Shown here: positions 9,391 to 17,615 of the stretch, piece by piece
Numbering within the stretch: the stretch's first letter is position 1
How the letters are laid out: each line of letters opens with the position of its first letter
Assembly (NCBI GenBank): GCA_023369685.1
Contig: SACZ01000006.1
Span: forward strand, 187,715-251,714
Source of the DNA: Prolixibacteraceae bacterium JC049
GTDB lineage: Bacteria > Bacteroidota > Bacteroidia > Bacteroidales > Prolixibacteraceae
DNA length: 64,000 bases
Direction of reading: 5' to 3'
The notes under the pieces: generated by a model
Seen by the model: the letters and a program-made list of their open reading frames with translations, nothing else
What the model was told of the DNA's origin: nothing
The model's database searches: none
Program-made: the position numbers and the translations under genes

Positions 9391-9729
9391 CTATTCAGGA
9401 ATATATATTATTTCTCCATTTTCCAATTGATAAGCTACTCCAACTCGCTTTCCTTTATTACCTGATGTTTGTTGATTTTCCGAAGCTTTATAAGTGTCAA
9501 TCTTTTGACCTTTTTTCGTGATGATCTGCATATTTTCTTTTCCAGGATTTTTAACCATCGTAAAATCCTCTTTAGAAAATACCTCGTTCATTTTATAACG
9601 CGCCACTAGTGCAACCATTAATGCGACAGCAAATACCATTGCTACATCGAACAAGTTAGCCACTGAAGCCACCGGGTCGATATCATCTTGATTCAAAAAA
9701 CCTTTTGCTCTCTTCATCTTACTCTTCAT
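9391..9729 (-). CDS. hmuV: DUF2149 protein, ExbD-like subunit of the heme-uptake motor (HmuV-like)
   Basis: A 112-residue protein with one membrane helix at about 26-44 and a ~65-residue periplasmic domain. It belongs to DUF2149, found beside MotA/TolQ/ExbB proteins and CobN-like chelatases. The helix reads NLFDVAMVFAVALMVAL; Asp28 sits as the proton-carrying Asp of ExbD/TolR does ('IDVMLVLLIIF' type), so it is probably the ExbD-like partner of the preceding gene (inference). The start codon shares one base with the stop of the ExbB-like gene (TAATG), a translational-coupling arrangement implying a fixed complex. It is the last gene of the operon before the terminator at 9334-9367. The position matches hmuV of Porphyromonas gingivalis as I recall that operon. 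Confidence 0.82.
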   Translation of the reverse strand: MKSKMKRAKGFLNQDDIDPVASVANLFDVAMVFAVALMVALVARYKMNEVFSKEDFTMVKNPGKENMQIITKKGQKIDTYKASENQQTSGNKGKRVGVAYQLENGEIIYIPE

Positions 9730-10349
9730 TATTCATTCATCTTTTCTACAGGAACATCATTGGCTTGTTTCAATAATTCGGTAATAAATTCCAGATTACT
9801 AATATCGGCTGCAAACCAACGTTTTTTCACCTGCAAAACCACAAAGCCTACGGCGCCAGTCAGAAGGCCAATAACTGTGGTTGCGAAAGCAACCTGCATA
9901 TTGGCTGCCATAGATTCAATATCGCCAGCGGCTAAACCTACCAATGCTGGCCCCATTGGAATCAATGTCCCCATTAATCCTAGTACCGGTCCCAGTCGAG
10001 CCAGTGTTTGACTTCCAGACAAATCTTTCTGACAAGCAATCTCAAAGTCGCTTAATGCTTTCTCGTAATGAATGTCTGATTTCTTTATTCCTCGTATCTT
10101 TTTCAAAAAATGCACAACCAATAATTTGTTGCTGAACTGCTCATTGGCAAGCAACTGTTGCACATTATCCTTAGTTAATTGATTAACCACCTGATTGAAT
10201 CCCTTATTGAATTTAATCTTTTGAATATACATACCATAAAATGTACCAATTAGCATTAATGCGCGTAAGAAGAAAACCAACAACAATACAATGGTTGGCA
10301 CCAATAAACCGGTTGATATCCAATAAAGAACTTTAGTTATTTCGTCCAT
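9729..10349 (-). CDS. hmuU: MotA/TolQ/ExbB proton channel family protein (HmuU-like)
   Basis: A 206-residue inner-membrane protein with an N-terminal helix (TGLLVPTIVLLLVFFLRAL), a cytosolic helical region, and two C-terminal helices containing LGPVLGLMGTLIPMGPAL, the ExbB/TolQ/MotA signature where Thr and Pro line the proton path, followed by MQVAFATTVIGLLTGAVGF. Such proteins form pentamers around an ExbD-like dimer and use the proton motive force to drive a partner in the envelope. Here the partner ExbD-like gene overlaps it by one base and the CobN-like HmuS is in the same operon, so the motor is likely dedicated to heme uptake or HmuS rather than to general TonB energisation (inference). 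Length and start are as expected. Confidence 0.88.
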   Translation of the reverse strand: MDEITKVLYWISTGLLVPTIVLLLVFFLRALMLIGTFYGMYIQKIKFNKGFNQVVNQLTKDNVQQLLANEQFSNKLLVVHFLKKIRGIKKSDIHYEKALSDFEIACQKDLSGSQTLARLGPVLGLMGTLIPMGPALVGLAAGDIESMAANMQVAFATTVIGLLTGAVGFVVLQVKKRWFAADISNLEFITELLKQANDVPVEKMNE

Positions 10350-10356
10350 TTTAGAA

Positions 10357-11046
10357 TTAATTAAGTATCTTTTTTAAACGATAGTTATAAAACACAAATC
10401 CTACAACTGCTACAATGATGACACTACCAGCTAATAATAGCAATTGAGTTATTTCTACAGTTTCATTTATCAATGGCACTGGTAAACTGAATAACAATAT
10501 TGAGAGTATTACAGCACCAGCCAATTGTATTAAATGCAATCCAAACTTTAACTCCAATCGAAGCTCTGCTTCTGGTATTAATTTTAGAAGTCCTTTTCTA
10601 ACGATTAAAATCAAGAAAGGAACTACAATAGCAATTGTAACTGCCATTAATTGAAAATTAACTCCAGAGATGGTTAAGAAAAGGTAGCTTTCGAAATAAA
10701 AAAGAGCAGGAAATAGCATTATTCCTGGACAATACACAAAATATCGAAAAACCTTTTTTACTGGTTCTTTAAAAAGCATACGTATTAAAAAAATACTTAA
10801 GAGTACTCCCCCAATGGCTTCTATAACCTGCAAAACAGTATAATCGGTCATTAATGCCATGTCCGATAAGCTATCTTTAATTCTGGAATAGCTTTGTTCA
10901 ATTGCCCAAGAGTGTATGAAATACATGAATACTGCGATGAGTACCAACTGCATTCCTAGTACTTTCCTATTTGGGAAAAGCGAGAATTGCAAACAACTGG
11001 TAGCAAATGCCAATAAAAACAATATTATTACAACTGTCTGTACCAT
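10357..11046 (-). CDS. hmuT: Polytopic inner-membrane protein of the heme operon (HmuT-like)
   Basis: A 229-residue, highly hydrophobic protein with six or seven helices and short loops; charged residues are limited to loops such as NYRLKKIL at the C terminus and RKGLLKLIPEAE. I recognise no catalytic or transporter motif. Its position, 8 bases before the ExbB-like gene, matches the integral membrane protein that precedes the ExbB/DUF2149 pair in hmu operons (hmuT) and in archaeal CobN-linked clusters. A role as permease for iron or porphyrin, or as membrane anchor of the motor, fits the context but is not shown by the sequence. The symbol is given by position only. Confidence 0.65.
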   Translation of the reverse strand: MVQTVVIILFLLAFATSCLQFSLFPNRKVLGMQLVLIAVFMYFIHSWAIEQSYSRIKDSLSDMALMTDYTVLQVIEAIGGVLLSIFLIRMLFKEPVKKVFRYFVYCPGIMLFPALFYFESYLFLTISGVNFQLMAVTIAIVVPFLILIVRKGLLKLIPEAELRLELKFGLHLIQLAGAVILSILLFSLPVPLINETVEITQLLLLAGSVIIVAVVGFVFYNYRLKKILN

Positions 11047-11053
11047 TGAGTTA

Positions 11054-12826
11054 TTATTGCTGTTTTTTTATCTCTCCAACTATTTTTGCAATCAACTCAT
11101 CCACATCTAACTCTCCTCTTTTTGCAATCATTTCTAATGTGGCAATATTCCCCATAGTATTAAATACTACAGGATTATTAAGTTGTTTAAACTTTGGATT
11201 TAGGTCAATTAAAAACGCTTTCAAGAATGGATATTTCTTTAGCAAGGGAGCTATAATTGTATTTTTATTTACTCCGAACTCTTCGTTCCTCACGACAGTA
11301 TCTTCCATATTTGGTTCAGAACTACTTTCCTTCCCATTGTCCCAGGTTAACAGCTTTTGTGATCCGGTTAAACTTCGAATATGGGTAGCATCTTGCATCA
11401 TCTCTAACACTCCCCTAAAGTTTCCGTCTTCATCGCGCACTGCATTGTAGATGATATAGATAAACTTATCTCCCATCTCTAACCAAAACTCAGCTTTATC
11501 TTGTTCTCCTTTTCTGAATGCTTCTATTATAGCCTCAACGGTATCAACACTCTCACGGGGGTGGCAATTCTGAACTTTTCGACCAATAACTCCTGCACTA
11601 CGAGGAAATACCCGGTGTTGCGTATCGCTATAAAACTTTACAATTTCATTTTCATCTACATATGAAAGATCGATCTGCAGATGTTTAAAAATCAAGTTAA
11701 TTTGTTCTAGCGTTAGTTTCCCCATGCTTACATCCAATACCTGATTTTTTTGTGTCATAGCTCCTAACCCATGTTTGGCTAATACCCCGGCTAAGTCACT
11801 TAGCAAATCGTTATTTTCTGTTTTTTTATCGCCTTCATTCTGATTGGCAGTTGTAAATGCAGGCGGTACATCAATTAAACAGTAACCAATCTCGTCATCG
11901 CTTTTTCGCATTTCAGCAAATTCATCGTCACTTAACAGCTTCAATGAGGTAGGATATAATATGTCTCGTTCCTTTTCAAGGATATCGCGTACCAAATGAA
12001 TAACATTAGCCTGAGCAGTTAAGAACTCATTATCCTTATCCTCAGATAATAACAGGTATGCTTCTTTTATCGCATCGCGTACCTTATTATCAAATGTCCA
12101 CATAACGGTAGAAGGTCGGTCAAACCCTTTTCGCTCTAATGCAGAGAACAGTTGATTTTGTTTTCTACTAAAATGAGTGTTTATCTCATTTAGCTTCTCA
12201 TATAATTCTAACCATTCGTTTTTGATGAACTTTCGTTTCAATTGATTTTCTATTTGAAGTACTAACAGCTCTAAAGCTGTAGCTTCATCGGCATAGGTTT
12301 GAATAGGATGTCCTTTGGGTAAATTCAATTCATTACTTACCATTACATCTCTAAAGACATCGATAATATCATCCATGCCTTCCACCATTATATCGTCAGT
12401 AATGCCATAGCTAAGCATATGCTGTTCTCCAAAGGCAAATTCTTCAGGAGTAACCTTCTCGAAAGTCTCATTTACCAAAGCTTTGGCATCCTCAGGACTT
12501 AACTCTTTCCTGAAAACCTTTAGTTTTATATCCAGCATCTTTTTTATGCGCGCATTATCCAGACTTAGGTGCTTATTCATTTCAATACTTTCTACATCTT
12601 CTTTTGGAAAAAACCACACATGGTATTCCATGTCACTTACCTTCTCTACCCACTTATCAAAGCCACGTTTCTCCATCAACTCATATAAAGGGAAAGGTTC
12701 AAATTCCTTTATTACCCACAAGCCTTCTCCTTCAGCAATCTCTTTTAATGCTGTTAAAACACAGTCTTTAAACTCTTCGTTTTTTCCTCTTCCATCCAGT
12801 TTATTGTACTTTATTTCTCGTTTCAT
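11054..12826 (-). CDS. DUF2249-DUF438-hemerythrin-like-PAS-DUF1858 protein embedded in the heme operon
   Basis: A 590-residue cytosolic multidomain protein. Order: DUF2249 (TusA-like fold; LDGRGKNEEF, ~5-75), DUF438 (~93-165), hemerythrin-like HHE four-helix region (~170-310), PAS (~365-490), DUF1858-like tail (~520-590). These modules occur together in DUF438 proteins, usually with DUF1858 first; here the order differs. In the HHE part His173 and His218 are kept, but two positions that I expect as ligands are Gln (176 in HPIQT, 223 in RKQNQ), so the di-iron site may be altered. The PAS region has a CHPRES motif (Cys421, His422) that could bind heme or metal. It lies 14 bases after hmuS and 8 before the HmuT-like gene, so it is within the operon. 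A sensor of iron, heme, O2 or NO is plausible; no output domain is seen. Confidence 0.82.
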   Translation of the reverse strand: MKREIKYNKLDGRGKNEEFKDCVLTALKEIAEGEGLWVIKEFEPFPLYELMEKRGFDKWVEKVSDMEYHVWFFPKEDVESIEMNKHLSLDNARIKKMLDIKLKVFRKELSPEDAKALVNETFEKVTPEEFAFGEQHMLSYGITDDIMVEGMDDIIDVFRDVMVSNELNLPKGHPIQTYADEATALELLVLQIENQLKRKFIKNEWLELYEKLNEINTHFSRKQNQLFSALERKGFDRPSTVMWTFDNKVRDAIKEAYLLLSEDKDNEFLTAQANVIHLVRDILEKERDILYPTSLKLLSDDEFAEMRKSDDEIGYCLIDVPPAFTTANQNEGDKKTENNDLLSDLAGVLAKHGLGAMTQKNQVLDVSMGKLTLEQINLIFKHLQIDLSYVDENEIVKFYSDTQHRVFPRSAGVIGRKVQNCHPRESVDTVEAIIEAFRKGEQDKAEFWLEMGDKFIYIIYNAVRDEDGNFRGVLEMMQDATHIRSLTGSQKLLTWDNGKESSSEPNMEDTVVRNEEFGVNKNTIIAPLLKKYPFLKAFLIDLNPKFKQLNNPVVFNTMGNIATLEMIAKRGELDVDELIAKIVGEIKKQQ

Positions 12827-12840
12827 TTCTTTTACTTTTT

Positions 12841-15800
12841 TTAGTTTGAATGACGTCTCCTAACAATAAACACTAAAGCCAGTGATAAGATCAATGCAAT
12901 TGCCCCCCAAATTACTTTTTTATTGGTTGCCAGTTTTTGCGACTGCATATTCTTAGGAGTAACTTTTTCCTCTTTTTTTAGCACTACATTTTCCTGGTCA
13001 TTCGTTAAATTATTTTCTAGAATCTTTTCTATTTCAGCTTCATACTTATTATTCAACTCTGAATTCAGTTGCTTACTAATGAACGATTTCAGTTTCTGGT
13101 TGTCACACACAAAACCACTACAACCTGCTTCATGATTTTGTACTAACTGAGCATGCAATTGAGCCATTGCTTTTATCTGTTCGGGCGTTGCCTTCCAGTA
13201 GCCTTTGCGTACTGTTTCTAACATAACAGCAGTCATTTCTTGTAATGCATAAGGATTTTCTCGCTTAAAAAACTGATGAATATTTAGTTTCAACTTATCC
13301 TGTACATATACATCGTATAGCTTATCCCACAATCGATTTTCAATTACTGAGGGTTTCATAACATTCCACCCAAATGTATTTCTGAATGTCTCTGCAAAAT
13401 TCTCGGCAGATGTTGCTCCCCCCTTCATATATTCTTTTATATATCGAGGATTCAACAATGTAGTTCTACTTTCTACCCATATGGCCTCTTTTAATCCTTG
13501 AACTCTAGGATTCGAAGCATTTCTAAAATCATTAAAATAAGATTCTGCATCGTTTCCTGTTACCTCTTTTACTGCCAGGTTGATTCCCCCCATGAACTCA
13601 TACACATGATCCAAGCTCAAAGCTCCCCAAGTATTACTTTGTCTTGGTTGTACCACAGCTTCGGTGTTCAGCAAAGCAGCCTCGAACACCCCCTCATTAT
13701 GACTTCCCCATTCGTCGGCTCCACCATAAACAGCTCCCATGTTATTGATATAAGTTTGAGCAACAGCTTTAGTACTATCCCAACGACCACTATTTTCTAC
13801 CATATCCATAATACCAGTTCCATAGTTCCCATTTACCCCACCAAATATTCGTTTGTTAGATAAAGCCCGAGCCTCCTTCGGAGAGAATCCTTTTTCAATC
13901 AGCAAACTTTCTGCATCTCTCACTCCTTTTGCCACAAAATTCTGCTCATTATCATCAGCTTCAGCAGCCATAGCAATAGCTCTATTGATAAGGAATAAAC
14001 GCGAAGCTGCTAAATCGCGAAGTTGTCCCGATGTTTGAACTACGACATCAATTCTTGGGCGTTTAAGTTTTTCTACCGAAATCAACCGAATATCTTTCAC
14101 TCGCCCAAATGAACTCCAGATGGGTTCTACTCCCAAGAAGTATAATATTTGAGCGATTGTTGTTCCTTCTGTTTCTATGAAGCTACTAGACCACAATGTG
14201 AAACTTACTTTCTGAGGATACTTTTTATCATTTTTTTTCCGATAGTCATCTATAATAGAATTCGCTAACTTTTGTCCTACTTTCCATGCCTCTTTGGTAG
14301 GTGTTTGTTCTGCATTTACTGCATATAAGTTTCTTCCAGTTGGAATTGTTGCCGGATTGGCAATGGGATCACCTCCTGAAGAAGGAGCAGTATAGCCACC
14401 ATTCAAGGCATTTACAATTGCCTCCACCTCATATTCTGGGCAATCGGCTAGCAACTGACTCTTTTCAATTACCGCCTCTAGTGTTTCCTTCACTTTGAAC
14501 ACAGCTTCTGAAAAAGCGATTTCGATTTGTTCTAACTTTTTAACCCGCTTTTCAACCACCTTATTCAATGACAAAACATTTTTCTCAAGAAATACTTTTA
14601 ACTCACCATTCTGAATCAATTTATTATTCTCGATGGCTCTTAGCAAGCTAGCTTTATTCTTTACATAGAAATCGAGTTTCGACTTTAATGGATAAAGGGC
14701 ATTTAATTCTTTCTGTTGAATAGTTCCTGCGCTTTCGGTATTTATGCTAAACATACCAGATTTAACAGCTCTAGTCAGTAATAGATTATCCTGAACAGCA
14801 CGCTCTTTTTCAATCTCATCTTTCAATCCATTATCATTAATGAATTTTAATGCCAGCTTCTTCAGTTCTGCTTTTTGCATTAAGGTCAATATACGTTTAA
14901 TGGAATCGTCTTCGAATACCTCCAACGCTTTCTTCATAGCAGGTATCATCTTGGCCAATCGCTGAACTTTTGCTTTTTTAACAGGATCTAGCATTGAACT
15001 GGCTTTTTCAAACTCTTTCTCTGAATCCAGCTTTTTTATAAAGGCCTTTTTGTCTGTATCTGTTGATATACGTACGATAAGAGATCGCAACTCTAAACGT
15101 TCCTTCTCCAATACTTCACCTTTAGATGAGGCTTTTTTACTCATGCTTCCAGGATGTCTGCGAGCATGCTTACTCTTCTTTTTCTTATTCCGATCTCTCC
15201 AGTTTTTAGCCCTCTGATAATCTTTTGTAGCAACTATTTTCTGGAACATTTGGGTAGCATCCCCTGTTTTCAGCACTGTATTTATGAAACCTTCCGATGG
15301 ATGAGTATAATACTCGTTGAAATGCATTTTATTTGCTATTTGCTCTTCAGAAAGATTGCCTTTCAATCGATCTACTTCTGCCAAATTATGTGCCAAAGGA
15401 TCTACAAATATTAACCGAATAGTTTCTTTCAGTTTTTCCTTGGTATAAGGAACTGTCATTGTGTACAAACCACCAGTAACCTTTTCATGTTCTATTTCTT
15501 CCAGGTAATTGGCCAGCTTCATCATTTTCTCTTTCGAATAAGGCTTGGTCAATACACTGTCTAACTCCAAGTCTTTATGAATGCCCGCTTTTACAGCCAT
15601 TGCTTTCACCGATAAAGCATACTCTCGCTTTAAAGCACCTTTAGCCTGCTCGTACTTATGTATTTTCTGATGCATAATTTTACGATCGGCAAATGCCTGA
15701 GCCTCAATAAAAGGAGGGGTTAGGTAAGTTTGAGTTGCAGCATAACTTCTTCGTTTAGCAATCATTCCTTCACCCACATTACTAATTGTGTAAATATAAA

Positions 15801-17547
15801 AGTGAGGAGTAGTTCCAATTAAAGGATCTGTCCAATCGTAATTAGATAATGCAATTTGCTTACCTGGAGTAAACTCCAAACTTCCATGTGTTCCAAAATG
15901 AAAAATGGCATCAGCTTTAAACTGTTTCTGAATCCACAAGTAAGGTGATATATAAGCATGAGGAGGTGCTATTTTGGCTCCATGAACCAACATAAACTGA
16001 TTTTCGCCTAAACCGGGTAAAGGTTGTGGCAAAAGTGCTACATTACCATACTGTAAACGTGTAACTGCCAAATAATCGGTATTATTTTTATAAACAGACA
16101 TGTATGCTCCGGGGGCTTTTCCGTATCTCTTTACGACTTCCTCATAATTCTCTTTTGGAATTAATTCTTCACACCACTTTTCATACTCTTGTGCTGGAAT
16201 TAATTCTGGATCACCTTCTTTTAGATATTTCTCAAAAGCTCCTTTAGCATATGGTCCTAATACTGGACCTCGTCTGTTAATCTGCTCTTTAAATTGAGTA
16301 AAATCACTAGGTAGGTCTCCTAAATCATACCCCTCCTTTTTTAGTCGCAATAATAGATTATGCATAGAAGGCAAGACCTCCATATTTGCCGCTATCATAG
16401 CATTCTTTCCAGGTCCCTTAAAGTAAACTATTGCTACTTTTTTGTCCTTGTTGGCCTGCTTTTTTAACTGCAAATAATTTTGGGCAATATCACCAAACTT
16501 CTTTAAACGATCGGGGATTGCTTTAAATAAAAGATAACCTTTCTCGTCTTCGTATTGTGCAAAAACAGCGTAAGGAACAATTCCCCCATCAAATTCAGGC
16601 ATTGTAACACTTTGACTTAACAAGCCACCAAACATTCCCTGTTTGTCTTTCAACCATTTATCGTACTTTTGAAATACGCTTATCGGACATAAGACAGGTA
16701 CATTCTGTTTCTTCAACCATTCACCGATTGCATTGGCCGATCCTCCCATTGACAAACGTCCATGAGGCATGTAGACAATTAAATCAGGATTGATTTCTTT
16801 CATATATTTCAGTCGACCTCTAAAGCCGGCAATAGGATAAACATTCAAGTTACGACTATTTAGCTCATCTATAAGACTATTTAAATGCTCTCTGTTGGTA
16901 TTAAAAGGTCCTGGAACACTCGTAAACAAAATAACTTTGTCAGCTCCTTCTTTATGAAATTTATTTGTTCTACAGTAATCCTCAAACTCCGAAACTTTTT
17001 CAAATGCAGCTTCTTCATCTTTATAAAAGACAACATCTGATGCTATTTCCTTAGGAGCACTAATGGTATCTGTAAATAACTGCTTTCCATCAATTTCACG
17101 ACGAACATAATTCAATAGATTCCGGTAATTTTTTTTCCCTCCATTTTCCAAATAGTCAGACACATTATCTAATTGTTTCCCTTTGATATTAGTGAGCTGC
17201 AAATTCGGATTTGTTGATGCTTGCAAATAAACTTTAGTACCATTATTACTTGCATCAACAATCTTTTGTGTTTCACTTTCTGTAATTTTTATTCCCATAC
17301 CAAAAATCACCAACATATCATACGATTTCAGGTTTGACAATGAATCTGGATGCAGATGATTCAAGCGTATAAATTTATTATCGGAAGACTTTGCTATTTT
17401 AGTAAATAGGAAGTCTGGATAGTTTATTAATCCGATTTTTGTGGGTGCTATATATTTCTGATAGCCAACAAAAGCAGCTACAACAAACAGTAATGCAGCT
17501 AACCCAATTAGGTTACGTTTCAATTTATTTTGTATCATCTTATTCAT
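12841..17547 (-). CDS. hmuS: CobN-like heme-iron dechelatase (HmuS-like), membrane-anchored
   Basis: A giant CobN/magnesium chelatase H-type protein (1568 residues from the ATG at 17547, chosen because it follows the recurrent leader AATTAAACGG; the frame extends 12 codons further). The CobN core is clear: near residue 550 HFGTHGSLEFTPGKQ, then NVGEGMIAKRRSYAATQTYL, and later the VNGNYGTGIMDMVENSGRW and NTWGALSLDHVYEFMGG blocks. It has one N-terminal helix (LIGLAALLFVVAAFVGYQK) and one C-terminal helix (VIWGAIALILSLALVFIVRR), so most of it should lie in the periplasm. An insert of about 250 Lys/Glu-rich helical residues (~810-1065) interrupts the core. No other cobalamin synthesis genes are near, and the context is hmu, so heme iron removal as reported for Bacteroides HmuS is preferred to cobalt insertion. 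Confidence 0.88.
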   Translation of the reverse strand: MNKMIQNKLKRNLIGLAALLFVVAAFVGYQKYIAPTKIGLINYPDFLFTKIAKSSDNKFIRLNHLHPDSLSNLKSYDMLVIFGMGIKITESETQKIVDASNNGTKVYLQASTNPNLQLTNIKGKQLDNVSDYLENGGKKNYRNLLNYVRREIDGKQLFTDTISAPKEIASDVVFYKDEEAAFEKVSEFEDYCRTNKFHKEGADKVILFTSVPGPFNTNREHLNSLIDELNSRNLNVYPIAGFRGRLKYMKEINPDLIVYMPHGRLSMGGSANAIGEWLKKQNVPVLCPISVFQKYDKWLKDKQGMFGGLLSQSVTMPEFDGGIVPYAVFAQYEDEKGYLLFKAIPDRLKKFGDIAQNYLQLKKQANKDKKVAIVYFKGPGKNAMIAANMEVLPSMHNLLLRLKKEGYDLGDLPSDFTQFKEQINRRGPVLGPYAKGAFEKYLKEGDPELIPAQEYEKWCEELIPKENYEEVVKRYGKAPGAYMSVYKNNTDYLAVTRLQYGNVALLPQPLPGLGENQFMLVHGAKIAPPHAYISPYLWIQKQFKADAIFHFGTHGSLEFTPGKQIALSNYDWTDPLIGTTPHFYIYTISNVGEGMIAKRRSYAATQTYLTPPFIEAQAFADRKIMHQKIHKYEQAKGALKREYALSVKAMAVKAGIHKDLELDSVLTKPYSKEKMMKLANYLEEIEHEKVTGGLYTMTVPYTKEKLKETIRLIFVDPLAHNLAEVDRLKGNLSEEQIANKMHFNEYYTHPSEGFINTVLKTGDATQMFQKIVATKDYQRAKNWRDRNKKKKSKHARRHPGSMSKKASSKGEVLEKERLELRSLIVRISTDTDKKAFIKKLDSEKEFEKASSMLDPVKKAKVQRLAKMIPAMKKALEVFEDDSIKRILTLMQKAELKKLALKFINDNGLKDEIEKERAVQDNLLLTRAVKSGMFSINTESAGTIQQKELNALYPLKSKLDFYVKNKASLLRAIENNKLIQNGELKVFLEKNVLSLNKVVEKRVKKLEQIEIAFSEAVFKVKETLEAVIEKSQLLADCPEYEVEAIVNALNGGYTAPSSGGDPIANPATIPTGRNLYAVNAEQTPTKEAWKVGQKLANSIIDDYRKKNDKKYPQKVSFTLWSSSFIETEGTTIAQILYFLGVEPIWSSFGRVKDIRLISVEKLKRPRIDVVVQTSGQLRDLAASRLFLINRAIAMAAEADDNEQNFVAKGVRDAESLLIEKGFSPKEARALSNKRIFGGVNGNYGTGIMDMVENSGRWDSTKAVAQTYINNMGAVYGGADEWGSHNEGVFEAALLNTEAVVQPRQSNTWGALSLDHVYEFMGGINLAVKEVTGNDAESYFNDFRNASNPRVQGLKEAIWVESRTTLLNPRYIKEYMKGGATSAENFAETFRNTFGWNVMKPSVIENRLWDKLYDVYVQDKLKLNIHQFFKRENPYALQEMTAVMLETVRKGYWKATPEQIKAMAQLHAQLVQNHEAGCSGFVCDNQKLKSFISKQLNSELNNKYEAEIEKILENNLTNDQENVVLKKEEKVTPKNMQSQKLATNKKVIWGAIALILSLALVFIVRRRHSN

Positions 17548-17569
17548 CCGTTTAATTTTTTTTGAATAC

Positions 17570-17597
17570 TCAGGAACGCACATAAACGATAATCGTT
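17570..17597 (-). promoter_or_regulatory. Palindrome upstream of hmuS
   Basis: AACGATAATCGTT (17585-17597) is a perfect 6-bp inverted repeat with a one-base centre in the short gap between the PepSY gene and hmuS, followed by TCAGGAAC (17570-17577, plus strand). It resembles half of a Fur-type site but is shorter; it may be an internal operator or a small hairpin. Confidence 0.35.
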
Positions 17598-17615
17598 CTT
17601 GTTCGCCTTATCTGT

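Noticed and set aside
12841-17547. CobN as cobaltochelatase of vitamin B12 synthesis
   Set aside because: No other cob or cbi genes nearby; hmuR, hmuY and ExbB-DUF2149 context and the two membrane anchors favour HmuS.
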